Below, piece after piece: positions 43,001 to 58,000 of a DNA stretch of 64,000 nucleotides; within the stretch, counting starts at the first letter, position 1, and each line of letters begins with the position of its first letter. The stretch comes from Mya arenaria (lineage: Eukaryota; Mollusca; Bivalvia; Myida; Myidae): NCBI RefSeq assembly GCF_026914265.1, contig NC_069130.1, forward strand, positions 9,758,200 to 9,822,199. The letters are read 5' to 3'. Under the pieces are notes generated by a model. The model did no database searches. It was not told where the DNA came from and was given only the letters and a program-made list of their open reading frames with translations. Both the position numbers and the translations under genes were made by a program.

Positions 43001-45955
43001 AGGCCGCAAATAGAATTAAGCTTATTGAATAAAAGTAATGCAAAGGCCCAGTTTCAAGATATTTATGAGAATTCAGTGAGTGTTTCTTATGCCAAAAAAT
43101 AAATGAAAAAGCGGACATATTTTAAATAATAGCTAATAAGGTTTGTTGTAACAAAACAGTACGGAAATAAGTTATTTTGAATAGCTGTTAAGTTTGATAT
43201 GAAGAACAAACTAAAATTAAGGCCAATAAGACAATAAGGTACTTTTTTGAAACGAATGGAGACAGTGTCAGTTTTCTGTTTGACGTTAAACAATGCCTAT
43301 TAATGATTCCTTTATGGTGCAGACTATAAATCATTTTCTGCAATTAATCAAAAAGCTAAAACTGGCCTTTAAATTCTTCAAACTTACAGTCTTTCTGTAA
43401 ATCACAACTTCCAATTATATACTAAGTGAGTGGCAAAATTTTTTTTAAAATGTTAACATGTAAATGTAAAATTCATCAACTTATCTAAGAGTAATGTTTC
43501 CAGTCAAACGATTTGTCAGAAAGAATAATATCTCACCATAACAGAGAGTAACGAAATTGAAAAAAATGACCGTGGGTACGACACACTTGTTGATGAAATG
43601 GCCTCATTGTAAACACAAGCTAATTCAAATCTTAAAAAGCAATACCAAGAATGAACAACGCTGTTGAAATACAATCCTCTCTATATATTCACATTATGTA
43701 AATAAACTTATATTAACACGGTATGTTGTTATGTATCCTGGGTTATAGAGAACCTTTCTATTTAAGTCAGATTAAAGGAGCTTTCTATTCAGTCCTTCTA
43801 TCCATCATACACCAGAGTATTTGCCGAATACATGAACAGCCATACTTATGTGAAAAACTACAGAAACAAGTTCAGTAGCAAAAAGTTTAAACATAAACCC
43901 GGTTTAATGGTACTGGGTAAACGCCAAATACATAGAACACAAAAAAAATCACAAACAAGAAACATGGAAGAACGGCACAAAACTCCACAAACAGCACAAA
44001 ATATATTTATATTTTTACATACGAAATGCGAAGTGGGTCACACAATTTCTGTCTTAATAAATCATATCAAACAGAATCCGATATCTGAATTGTAAATACA
44101 TTTGGGATGAAAAAATAAACTCATTTCGTGAAAAAGATTTAGTGGAAATGTCAACATGTACTTTAAAATCCCAGGCGCCGTAAATAACGATAGGTCATTT
44201 GAATAAAAACACAATTCCATTTCACCAGGTCACTAACATTAAAAACAAACGTATGCTAAAATGTCTTGAATCTGGATCAGTAAAATAATTTATGTTGACG
44301 CTTTCGGTATGAAAAGCAATCTATTAGAACTAACCATTATAATTACTGTTCCTATTGATAGTATCATTTGTTTATTCAATATCGGACCTATCATGTTATC
44401 GTTGAATATATTTTAATTTAAATGTATAACCATTTATATCATATGGTCAGAAATACGTTATGTCTTTAAATTACTAAAAACATGTAAAAGTGTTATAACC
44501 TGACTCTTGTATCTTGAATCTTGTTTCTTCAATTTTTTACATAAGATATTGTATCTCGTATCTTGTATTTGATCAGTCGCTTAAGCAAAAGCAATTATTG
44601 CAATTTGTCAAGTTTATTTAGGGGAAGGGGGGGGGGTCTGAACAATCGGCCCAATATTGTAAACAAAAAATGTTATTCAATTCTTAGAAAACAATACCAA
44701 GCATGAACTACGTTGTTGAAACACAATACTGTATATAATCACATGATGTAAATTAGCTCGACCTTGATCAAATCACACGGTATGTTGTTTTGAATCCTGG
44801 CTGTATTAAGTGATAGTAAATTCGCCTGATGTATATTTGATTAGTCATATGTGTTCTAGAGACAATCTAAATTTAAGTCAGATAACCGCAGTTTCTGTTT
44901 AACCATACTAGTAATCGTACACAAGAGTGATTGCCGAATACCATTCTCGTACAGCAGAGTGACGATGTTATGCGTACAGATTTATCATTATCAAACCTCT
45001 GATGAATGAGAATGACCGAATACATGAACATCAATTGATATTTTACATACGAAATGCAAATTTGGTCGAACAATGGCGTGTTAAACGATATTTTCTTTGT
45101 TTTGGTAATCGCGGTCTTATTTTGTCATGCCTGCGTTCTGATGCCACCATATGTTCAGAACATCGCATCGTACGACTAAAAATAGATACCATGGTCACAC
45201 AGGAATACTCTCAGATTACAAGATAAAAATAGTGTACAATCGAACCCCGTTGGCTCTACTTGCTTGGCTCGATGTTCTCGTCGGCTCGAACTCAATGTAA
45301 AGGACCGATTTCTTTCAACTTAAGGTAAGCATTTACGCTTGGCTCGAATTTTCCAAGGCTCGAGGTATTTTCGCCGATCCCTGTGAGTTCGAGCCAACGG
45401 GGTCAACTATATACATATGTGCTAAATGTCCCACATTCATCTTAACCAATGAATTTATAATAAATCCAACCTACTAGTTTCTGTTTCCGCTGGTCAATGA
45501 TATTGCTGGACACAGAGTGGACATAGTCGCATAGGCGCTGAAATTCTCGACCCTCCTTTGTGAAGTTAAAGTAAACAAAATCGAACGACTCATGGACACG
45601 CCTGCAAAAAAACGGGAAAAGTTTTAATGGTTTACTGAAGCGTCAATGAAATGACAAGAACAATACCTTCAGTCACGTTTGTGGATTCGTGAGAGTACCT
45701 GACCTATTGTTGTCTCACATCAACTGTGATGAAGCCGGTATGTTAGGAAATGCTTGTCATGACAATCCCCTGCTGTGCATATCCTGATAATTGCACTGAT
45801 GTCACAGTAGGGGCCAATTACCTGTGTATTTGTTTATTGGTTCAGGGCCATTTAGGTCCATTTCTATCACCTAAAGAAGGATTAAACTAACTTGGCCTTT
45901 AACACGGATATAGTTGACTATTCAAAGACGAATGCCTGACTGTTTTAATAGGCAA

Positions 45956-46010
<55 letters not shown>

Positions 46011-49000
46011 ATGTCATGTTACAATCTCCTAACCGAAGGTACAGATAATCAGCTAAGCCATACCATTTAGGGATCCTTTTTATTTCAGCTATTAGTGATA
46101 TAAAAAATAATAATTTAAAAATTACTACACAGTTCATCTCAATGAAGTTCCGTGAATGGCGTGAGACAGCCCGTCAATTTTCGTCAGCACTTTTAGACTG
46201 TCTACAGATTGTTAATTTGCATACATTTCAGTATGACCTAAAACTAATGAAATACGGGTTAACATTGATTAAAACAGCCCTGTCTGACTGTCTTTCAAAT
46301 CTTGATTAATTAAATCCTAAGGAAGGGCATATTACGTCAATGAAATAGATTGAAGAAGGTAAACAAATATATTGACAGTTGAAAAACTAGTTTCTAAGCC
46401 ACAGAAATGCGAGAAGAAAAAAAAAAGTTAAGGTGCGTATCACCAGAAATTAAATGGTATCTATGGACTTCATCGAGAATAAATCGCTTTTTTTTCGGTC
46501 GTGCGTTTGGCTAGACATTAATGGTTCAATTGCACTAAAGGTTGGCTGATTAGCGCAATGGTAATCACACTCGCTTCCCACCTACGCGACCCGGGTTCGA
46601 TCCCCGGCCTGGGTGCATGTGAGTTTGGTTTGTGGTCACCAAGCTGGACAAGTGGGTTTGCTCCGAGTACTTTTCCCCACAGCACATGTCCACATTCTCC
46701 CGTAAAATCGTGCCAACAAGAGTGATTTATATGATGTTTTAAAAACTTTTTTTCACCATTGGTTCAAAACAAATACGTTTAAACTAAAATAAATAAGAAA
46801 GTCAAATTCATGTTGGGGTTAATGCCTCGAATCGGTCAACGAAAATAAATGTTTCCCGCTTCAGGCTACTAATTTTGGAGGTAACAGCCTCGAATCGGCA
46901 TCAGAGCTTGGGTTTACTCATCGAGGTTACCGTCTCGAATCGGTCAGAGAAAACAGACGTATTCGCGCGGGGGTTTACAACGTTTAATCTCACATTACAA
47001 ATACGTACAAGGACCGTTTGATCCAAAGGTCAGAGAGGCGTTGGACTGCATGCACGTATGGGTTGTTCTCTCTGAAAAATAAAATGATCAATACTATGAA
47101 CTATACAAACAAATTCAATGTTTGTAACGTTGAACATTTAACATTTTTCAAACACACTTACTTACGGTAACCAGCATAGTGTACATACCATTGAGATTAT
47201 ATTGGTAAACATAATTAACAAGTAATGTAGTGATTAGTAATTTTCCCTTGTTTTAGGTAGGCATAAGAAAAACATTTTTATGGATGTTTTACTTATGCAT
47301 ATATCAGGGCGGCAACAGTCACACATAGCCCTCAAAAAAGCTCTTGATCAAATAGTATTAAGAAGATGTAAACATGCTCTCTATGTCTTCAAGGTATATT
47401 CAACATCAACATTAGTCACGAGAGTTCATACTCACGCAAAACTCCTTACTGGAGTTTTCCCCGTAATTTAAAACAGCATTAAAGGACATTTTCGAACTTA
47501 GTGCATGCGTGTTGTCATGAGAATTTGTATACACTAGAAACGAACCCAAACAAAACATATTTTACGGTGCGTGAGTTTATGTTTCTCTTCCATTACGGAC
47601 AGTTTGGATAAAGGAACGAATATTCAATTACATGTCATCGTTCGTATCTATTAATTATATTATATTTGTAACCATAGCAACTCACTTTAAATTAAAGCCT
47701 CTAAAAGCACTCAAAATAAGGTCATTGTCCTTTGTATGGAATAATTAAGTTTTTATCAATATTTAACTAAAGCCTGGGAAATAAATTCCATTTCAGAACA
47801 CACACATTTACCGCACACAAAAACCTTACACACAAAACCAAAATGATACGGGATTATCAGGCATCTTTACACATTTGTCTATGGATACCCTAAATAACAA
47901 AACAAAACTAAAACCCCGAGGCCACGAACATTCCCGATTGAATAGCACACTGTTGTCGTTATGGTTTGAACAAGGCCATTGCAAGTTATAAATATGGTAA
48001 ACGCACTAATTACACAATGAGTCCGCTAAAAACACGGTAGGTCAGCCGGAAAAGCCAATAGATTCGTCCCGGCAACAGCTAATTGACCGCTGTTATTGAT
48101 GTCATTTAGTTTGAGCCTTCGTCCAGTTAAATGGTAGGGACTGAATCCTGAACTGTTCACCTCTATGAAATTTTCACACCATTTAGACAGCAACATGATT
48201 TCAAATGTGTGTTCAAGTAGTGAAAAGCGAGCTTCTTCACAATGTCTTGTTCGTACGGTATGTATTTATGTTTGTATGAATGCATTTAAGATGCACTCTT
48301 ACTTCTAAATAAGCAGTACCACAATTAATTAAATTGTTTTAAATTACCGAAAAGGATAAATAATTATCGAAAACAATAGTTCTTTTGAAGAATACCGTGT
48401 TCAGTTTGAAAAAAGATACAAGAAAACACGGTATTCTACTTTATGAGACGAAAGTTGATCACTGTAAATCTTTTAGGACCCACCAATCAATTAATATTTG
48501 TGCATTTACAGCTATTAAATAGACGGTTACAATCTTGTTATCAATAAATAATATTTTCCAAAAATGCATTATTCATTATTGAATACACATTAAGTTGACA
48601 CCCTGCTTTGATAGGGCAATGAACATTGGTTGCAAAGCTTTGGATAAACCCGCCAGACTAGAGTTTTTAAACTAGAGTTTTAAGTTTTTCTCTATTCAAC
48701 TATGCGCTAGTTAATAATGCGCTAGTTAATAATGAAGACGGACCAGGGACCGTATTCACAAATCAACATAGGTAACATTTTCATCTTAACTGAGAACTAA
48801 CAAAAAGAATAAAATAAGTTACCAAGAAAAGTAAATCAATTGAATCAGGCCCCAAAGGCGAGCCATGTACACATACACAAATAGACAAACTAGTCAAATA
48901 TTCACGCTAGGCACCGCACTTCATGCACATACACAAATAGTTAAACTAGTCAAAGATTCACCTACCCTTGCAGCTGACAGTCTGTGCAATAGGAGAAGAC

Positions 49001-52000
49001 ACTCTGGTTTATGATGTCAAGGGAGCACAAACCAAGGTGCCGGAAAGCCTCAAAAGACGTTTGTCCTTCGGCAAGTTCGTCCAGTTTACCCTGTTATAAA
49101 GAAACAAATCATAATGATCCATTTGACATTTGACATGCCATTTGATATAGCAATGCAAAATTATCATATCATCAAAAGGGTATGATTCAAATAACAATTT
49201 GTCAGATTATTTGAGAACTACAAACAGATTCCTGACAGTGTCTAAGAGACTTGTGAACACAGACATTAAAACGTCACTGTAAAATATGCAAATAATAGAA
49301 ACACATTTAGTTGATGAATAGTGTCTAAATTTGCTGTCAGACATCACGAAAACCGATGTCAAATGTCAAGCAAACATTAAGTTGAAAAAATGAAGTTGAT
49401 CAAACATGAATGAGACTTTTTAAAGAACGGTCGAAATATGGAATTTATATTTCCATTCGCTCAATATGAATAAAGAGAACTTTTATCTTGCCTAAAAACT
49501 TGATCAGGCATAAAATCCCAGAATGATTTTTGTGTACGAATTGCAATCAGGCGATAAATGGAAGATTGTTAGAGATTTGGGCGAATGTGATTAACGTGAT
49601 ATTTTAGTTTTACAGTAATCTGAAGATTTTAAATGATGCATACTTGCAAGTCAACCATTACTTTTACCTCCGTATGTTGCCATTTAGTTTTGCAATGATA
49701 TTACACAATATTATCAATGTTTTAAAATTTAGCCACTTGCCATTTGTTTACAAAGTTACCTTCCTTTGTTGCAGTCTCTTGGGGGCGTTTCAGGATAAAT
49801 TGTATTTAAAGTGGTACAAATTTATCCATAAAGTGTAGTAACACAATGTTAACTACAGGGCACTACAGGGCAAAGCCCAGTAGCATAAACAATAACTAAG
49901 ATCTTTGGGGGACGCGTTTTAATCCTTAATCTGGATACTGTTCAGATATCGTACCTTTAAAAATAAAAAAAATAAAGACAATTACAACGTTTTCCTGTCT
50001 TTAGCAATGGAAACATTACCTTTATGGCTGTCTTTTGGCGGCTTCAAATGTTATAGACATAGTAAAAACTGCCGTGCAGGTACAACGTAGTGATAACTAG
50101 GATGGATACGATTATGTGTGTATACATGTACGTGAAGTGTCTCGCGTTTATTCTGTTAGACCTTAGCCTTGTTCCTATAAATAGGTCGCTTGTCCCGATA
50201 CTTTCCATTTAATTGTTGTACGTTTACATTTGGGAGTATTTTTAAATAAATAGGGGACACGAGTTTGTCACAGAAGTATATGGACAAATATTATAATGAT
50301 ATATTGAACAGAAGCATAATTTACGACATATATTATAACTTCATTGTAGCAAAGTCAATTGGACAAAAACAACAACAACAAAAACATTCTGAATGTAATG
50401 TCTATATCAAATATGAGACTATAATCAAATCTAATATTTGTTTATCTGTAATCATCGCAATGCCCCAGACACATAATTTACATTTCAATTGGCCCAGGGC
50501 GAGGAAATTTATTTCTTACTTTCTAAGGTCCTAGAATCGGTATCAAACATAACTTTATGCCAAATATTATTATCATGCAATAAATTTGGACGATATCGTA
50601 AAGAATTTACAAACATGTGTTTTGTTAATGTTAATTTCGAAGTAATTAGGAGCATATAGATGTACATACGGCTCATGAAATAAAATTGCATGAAACACAA
50701 ATGCTACCATTTAATGAGTTCGAAATATTTAACGAAATCTTTCTAAATTGGCCATGTCATTGCCATGATCTTACATGCTCACTATTAAGGAACTGCTCAG
50801 GCTATACAACGTGTAACGATATGTGTTCGTGTTAGTAATCTCTGGGTGAGGACTCACGCGACTTCAAAGGGGTTCTCGCATAGGTCTCCACGGGTTACAA
50901 CCGATGTAAACAAAAAAGTAAGTGGCGTTAATTTATGAATAACCTTTTTGGCAGGAAAGATATGAAAATATTTCTAAGCCTTAAAATACTTTTCTATTTT
51001 CTTCTTCTACACGTGTGGAATATTTTAGATTTGCTTGTATTATAATGATGCAATTCTTGGTCAAAATTTCAACTTGACGGAATTTTGTAGAACAATGCAG
51101 CGCTGAAAGTTTGGCCAATGATTGCATCATTAAATTAAACTGTAATAAATTTATTGACAGTTAGATACCGTAAGTAAGTGAAACTGAACAACTGGATCAA
51201 AACCATGAAGTGTTTTTTGGATTTGATGTATTTTTCACGCTTGCACCAACAACACATTTTTCCGAATTGTTAATTATTGGATCACTTGCAGTCAACAAAG
51301 TTCACTTAGAACATATTAGCATGATGTTATACCATTGATTGTACCTTCAATATTTTGTGAATCGCTAAAAAAACGTAAGAATATTTGTGGTCCACATACA
51401 AATTTGTTCAATGAATAGGCAGAATACTTCAAATTTGCCAATACATTTATTTAAGTAAATCAGCAGCTATCAATTGTAACCAGGTGAAGCTGATATTATT
51501 AACAGTGTCAGTGGGTAGTTGACACAATGTCATGTATACAACTAAGAAGATAATGATAGTTAGTATGTACTTACACAAAGTAAATGGTTATGCCACTCTT
51601 GTGAAAAGTGTCGGTAGATGTCGATAGAGCGGTCTTACTTGATAGTAAATAAATCAATGTGAAAAGATTGCTGAAGACATATTTTAAACAAATGCCATCC
51701 TTACTTCGGAGCCATTTTTATCTACTATTTTTCAGATGATTGATTACACTTCAAGCGCTAGATGATAATTTGTATATGGATACATTTAATTTACTTTACG
51801 ATGCGTATTGCACTTCCAACGACGACCAGAGACCATGGAGACGAAATGATCAGTAGAACTTGTTTCAAACAAATATACAGAACGAAGGAAATTAAACAAG
51901 ATGCGCAACGTTCTTTCAACAATTGCGTAAAGCAACATTTTGGAATGCGTTTTAGATGCGCTTAAAGTAATTTTAATTGCGTGTTCTCTACTTTGATTTG

Positions 52001-55000
52001 CGTAATTACGCAGATACACTGACTATTTGGAGCTCTAAAGAAAGAAAATACACGCTCGCCGTGTATGTTCAGTCCAAATTTGGGCATAGCACATCAATAT
52101 TAAACTTAATTTAAAGGCCCTTGCTATTTACATTCGTTATTTCTCTGATTAATAATATATTTTAACAAACGAATTAATATCATATGTTTCCGTTCTGGAT
52201 AAAAAGAACTACCAGACGGCACGTGTCTAAGCTTGTAACGAGATTGGATTAAATCTGGGATTTGTTGTGTGTAGCTTGAACATCAATGTCACCGGAACGA
52301 ATAATCCGTATTCATCGAATTGTAGAACAATTTCACCTATTTTATAAAACTTGTCTTAAACGAAATATCTCAAGTGCATTTATAAAATAAGAATAGTTAC
52401 GAAATGTCTGAAAACTAACTTTAATGATGATTTATTATGAACTTGCATAGGAACTCCTAGTAAATTTTGATTTCGTAACAAACAATTTTGTTAAGACAAA
52501 TTATAGGAAAACCTATTTATGCCGCAATGCAATTTTCACTTTTATGGTCTGTAGGGTTTCAATTGATATAGCAGTAGCAACAACCTTAAATGACTTTAAA
52601 CACACAATATAAACAATTTCTTGAAAACAATCCACCAATCATATCTACGAAAAAAAACAAGAAACAATATTTAGGTTTATCATAAAAAGGGCAATACCAA
52701 TTACACTGTTTATATAAACTGAACACAATTCCTAAACGATAATGTTATGAAATTCAATTTGAAGAAAAAAATGTTTGTTCGACTTATAATTTGGAGCTCT
52801 GGAGTTCGAAGAAAAAACACGTTACAGTTACGGGTGATCGCCCGAGACGATGGCTACGAGTCCTGACTTTTGGCAATAGAATCCGTGTCTGTATTTATTG
52901 GCATTCATGTTGAATGTCAAACAGGAACAACTAATTATCCCGAATACATTGGTAGAATTAAAATAGTTACGAAGTCTCTGAAACTTTAATACGCATTTCT
53001 AATGGAACTTGTTTAAAACCCCTAGTTAATGTCGATTTGGTAACGAACAGATTGGTAAAGACAAATGATAAGAAAACCTGTTCATTAAGCAAATTTAATC
53101 TAATTAATAACAATGCAAGGTTAAAACATTCGTGAAAACGTCAAAACAAAAATTAGGCATATACTTATCATTTTGCAATTATTGATAAATGTTGGAGAAA
53201 GTGTCATGAAAACCTTTTCCATTGTGTGTTTTGTTTGTTGTGTCTTCTTTTGTTTTATGTGATATAAGACACTTCGACAGGTTCGATACTCATAAACTAG
53301 TTGAAAATCCCGGTAAATTCTTGTTTCACTGACTGCTTTTAGGTGCATGTGAACAAATGTTCAATGTACAAACCATGACTTAAAACAATCTCCTGATAAG
53401 ATGAACAAGTCCTTTCAAAATAGAAGGGGAAACACCATAACTAGTATTGTGTTAACCATAAAAACGTAACAATAATAAAATGTAAGAATAGTGTAGATAT
53501 CAATTTATTAATTGCAATCACTTGATAGTCAGATATATTTTGATACTTTCTTTCAGAAATGAATGAAGTAAAGCATAAGTTCATATCTTACAGAAACTTG
53601 GTTTGCAACCAAATAAGCCCATCGCTATAAAAATAATTTGTGGTGAAAAGTGCGGACAATAACTGCGACAATATATGTCACATGTCAAGCTTACACCACA
53701 CTGTCAATTAGTATTTTTCATTTAATGCGATTTTCTGAGAAATGTTACACACCGAATTACAATTCAATTTGCTGGAGGTGTAAAAGGAATGTTTCAACTT
53801 GATTAGGCCGTCAAGGCTAGAATGAAAATGCGGTATTAATGTCGTGTAAGATTTGGGATCATTCGAGATGCAATTTAAGATAATTTGACAATTTCCGGAA
53901 ATTCAAACCCGATGTCATTTAAATTCCGAAGTGAACGGCGTGCTTTATTAGTTTTAAAGACGCCTGATGTTTTTTAAACTATTTATGTACATCAATTTCA
54001 GGGGCTATACAAGTTAGCCTAGTCGCATAATTTGTAAAAGGAGTTAAAGCCTTTTTGGTTTTTATCCTTCATTCTTGGATATAAGAATTTAACTCTAACT
54101 GCAGACACATCATACTGATATAAAATAAAAAGTGTAAATTTTGTATTTCTCAACAACACTAATGTCTTGACATAAAAACAAATACAACATCGTTTATAAT
54201 AACGGTGCAGCTCTCTATCATTATTGGACAACAATGTTAGGTGTACCAGATTAGCAATATATGTCGTAAATTATAACTATTACGTGCGTAAATACGCCTT
54301 GTAAATGTACAGTTTATAACAGATATTGTTTTATAAAACTACAGAAGAGCAACATTTATACGCATGCAACTACAGGAACACGTCCGATAGTCTATTCGTA
54401 ACCGTATTTAGAGGCATGTTAATGGCTTAAACGACCTTGAACCAGAAACATACACGTTCAAACACCACATATTGACCAAACACGCATCAAAATAACCGTA
54501 ACGATAAAGATGGGACCACCGCCTTGGAACCGTCAGTGAAACACGAGTTCACTAGATCACAAGTCCACTGGGGTTCTTAACTATTTCATTTAGCCAAACC
54601 TCACGTGTGTCATAACTTTTATTTATTAGTACTTTATTAAGTTGTATTTAGCCTCATCAGAGCTAGCATCAACGTGAAAACAATAAAGAGCTTAAGCCAC
54701 CACGGGAGTGATTATTGCACCAAACGGAAGCACATTCGAAAGAAGATAAATATCAAGGTATGCAGCTTCCGTCCTGATCGAAATCTATCCTACCAGAAGG
54801 CACGTGCCGATGCTGGTGATAAGATTTTATTAAATCTGGGATTTGTAATGTGTAGCTTGAACATCAATGTCACCGGAACCATCCATATTCACCGAATTGC
54901 GGAATAATTCTACCTACTTCATAATACCTGTCTTAAACAAAATATCCCAAACGCATTTGCAGAATTAGAAAAGTTACGAAATGTCTGAAACCTAACTTTA

Positions 55001-58000
55001 ATGAAGATTTTTTACGGAACTTGCATAAGAATTTCTAGTAAATTTCGATTTCGAAACAAGCACTTTTGTAAAGACAAATTATAGGAAAACCTATTTATGT
55101 AGCAATGTAATTTCCACTTTTATGTTCTCTTGTACGGTTTTATTGGATATACCAGTGGCGAAGACCTTATACTTTATGCTCATACAAACAATGTCCCGAA
55201 ATTTTCCTGTTATTCTTCAAATAACCACTCATTTTTACAAAAAAAGAGAAGAATCATAATCACTATTATTGTGTTTATCATTAAAAGGGCAAGACCACTT
55301 AATAACACTGTTTATACATACTAAACAGATTTTTTAAACGTACGTTGTATGAAATTCATTTTATGTACGGACTTAAAAAGTTGAACTCTATAGAGTTATA
55401 CATAGTACTTTATATTTTTTATTTCTTTCTGTCATGGTTGATCGCGTGAGGCGATGGATACAATCTCCGAAGTTTGGCACGAGAATTACGTGTTTTGTGC
55501 ATACAGTGTTCAATAATATTTCATTGCAATTCGTGTTGAGCATCATTCAGGAAAAACAAAATATCTCAATTGCATTTGTAGAATTAAAATAGTAAATGTC
55601 TGAAGCTTTACTTGAATAAGGATTTGTTATGGAACTTGCATAAGTTAACCAAATAGATGTCAGTATGGTAAAGAATAGATTGGTAACTGTTTACATTTAT
55701 TCATTACAATCACTTGTAATTAAATATATTTTAATACTGTTCTTGTATAATGTCATATTTTACAGTGGCTTTTTTGCAACCAAATAAGCCAGTCGCTGTG
55801 AAAGGCAAAACGTAAATACGAATTTGTAGTGAAATTTGAAGACACTAAATGTAAATTGTCAAGCTTACATCGCCCTTGATTTTTTTTAATTTAATTAAAT
55901 GCGAGTTCCTGAGAAAATGTTCCAGACATATAATTACATTTCAATTTGTTCATGGTGTAGAAAAAATGTTTCTACTTGATCAAGCCTTCCTCCAGAAATG
56001 AATGAAATATAGCAAATAAATAAGCCCATCACACTATAAAAAGGCAAAACGTAAATACGAATATTTGGTGAAAATTGCTGACACCTATCGCGACAATATA
56101 TGTCAAATGTCAAGCTTACATCACACTGTGAATTAGATTATTTTCATTTAATGCGATTCTCTAGGAAATGTTGCAGACTTCGAATTACAATTCAATTTGC
56201 TGGAGGTGTAAAAGGAATGTTTCAACTTGATTAGGCCGTCAAGGCTAGAATGAAAACGCAGTATAAATGTCGTGTAAGATTTGGGATCATTCGAGATGCA
56301 ATTTAAGATAATTTGACAATTTCCGTAAATTCAAACCTGATGTCATTTAAATTCAGAAGTGAACGGCGTGCTTTATTGGTTTTAAAGACGCCTGCAGGTT
56401 TAAAACTATTTATGTACATCAATTCAGGGGCTTTACAAGTCAGCTTTGTCGAAGAATTTGTCAAAAACAGTGATCGTCATTACGGTTTTATTCCATAAGA
56501 AATAAATTCTTACTACAGAAAGCATACTTAAACCAAATTTGTGTTTCTAAACAACATCAATGTCTTGACATTAAAAAATACAACATAATTTAATAGGACA
56601 GTGCAGCTCTCTATCATTATTGGACAACAATGTTGGGTGTACCAGATTAGCAATATATATCGTAAATTATAACTATTTACTTAAAAGATGATTTAATCTG
56701 GAACGTGCGAAAATACGCCTTGTAAATGTACATTTTGTAACAAATATTGTTTTATAAAACCACAGAAGAGCAACATTACTACGCATGCAACTACAGGGAC
56801 ACGCGCGATAGTCTAATCTTGACCATATTTAGAGGCTTAAGCGACCTTGAACAAGAAACACAGACGTTCGTAGAATGAAAGAAGTTACTAAATGTCTGAA
56901 GCTTAACTTGAATGAGGATTTTCATATAAATGTCAGTTTGGTAAAGAACAGATTGGGAACTGTTCACATTTGTGTATATTTATTCATTACAATCACTTGT
57001 AATCAGATAGATTTTAATACTATTCTTGTATGATGTCATATTTTACAGTAACTTGATTTGCAACCAAATAAGCCCGTCACTGTCAAAGGCAAAACGTAAA
57101 TACGAGTTTGTGGTGAAATTTGAAGACACTATATTTAAATTGTAAAGCTTACATCACACAGGGATTTTTTTAATTTAATCAAATGCGATTTCCTGAGAAA
57201 ATGTTCCAGACATATTATTACATTTTAATTTGCTCAAGGTGTAGAATATAAGTATCTTCCATGGCCGACAGTCTAAGATAGGTTCGTCGCGACCCGAGCG
57301 TAAAGTGTTTTGCGGAAACGAGGTTTACCGAGTTTCCACAAAACACCCTGCGCGAGGGTTGGGATGAACCTTTCTTACACGAGCGGCTATGGTAGATTCT
57401 TTTTCTCACACCTCAGTAAAACAAAATAAAGTAAAAATGTTTTTTTTTGCTGAAACTCTTTTGTGCGTAGTGAAAATAAATGCGTATGGATATGTGATAA
57501 TTCGTGGTTGTCATGGATATGCGCGCAGTGATTCATAGTATGTTAAGGTCAAATCGGTCTTTAAATAGTTCAGAAGAGAGTGAAGCATTATTTCTTGAAA
57601 GGAGCGTGAAAACTTTTTTTATGGTTACATTTGAAGCGATAAAAATAAATAATTAGCATTCTAAATATTTCCAGAAGACAAGGTTTCTATGAGACTACAG
57701 CCGGCAGTCATCAACAAGGGAGGTCATTACAAAGTGATTACCATTAACAAGAAGATATATACGGGTACTTGTTTGATCTTTGCCCGTTTGCAAGATAGGA
57801 TTTCTAGCGTGGTTAAATTTTTGGATGTACTTATCTGAAGTAGGAGAACGAAATTTTCTTCTTGATTAAGCTTGATACTTTCTTTCAGAAATGAATGAAA
57901 TATAGCATAATTCAATATTTTACAGAAACTTGTTTTACAACCAAATAAGCCCATCACTATAAAAAGACAAAAAGGCAATGGAATAAGTGGTGAAATTTGC

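Noticed and set aside
43832-44095. 87-aa lysine- and asparagine-rich open frame
   Set aside because: AT-rich intronic sequence in the P450 gene with no signal peptide, domain or splice context.
46541-46615. Functional tRNA gene
   Set aside because: A-box and B-box are good but the acceptor arms do not pair and a SINE body follows directly.
54674-54907. 77-aa open frame in P450 intron 3
   Set aside because: The duplicated copy at 52187 has several stops in the same frame, so the frame is not under selection; no family is recognised.
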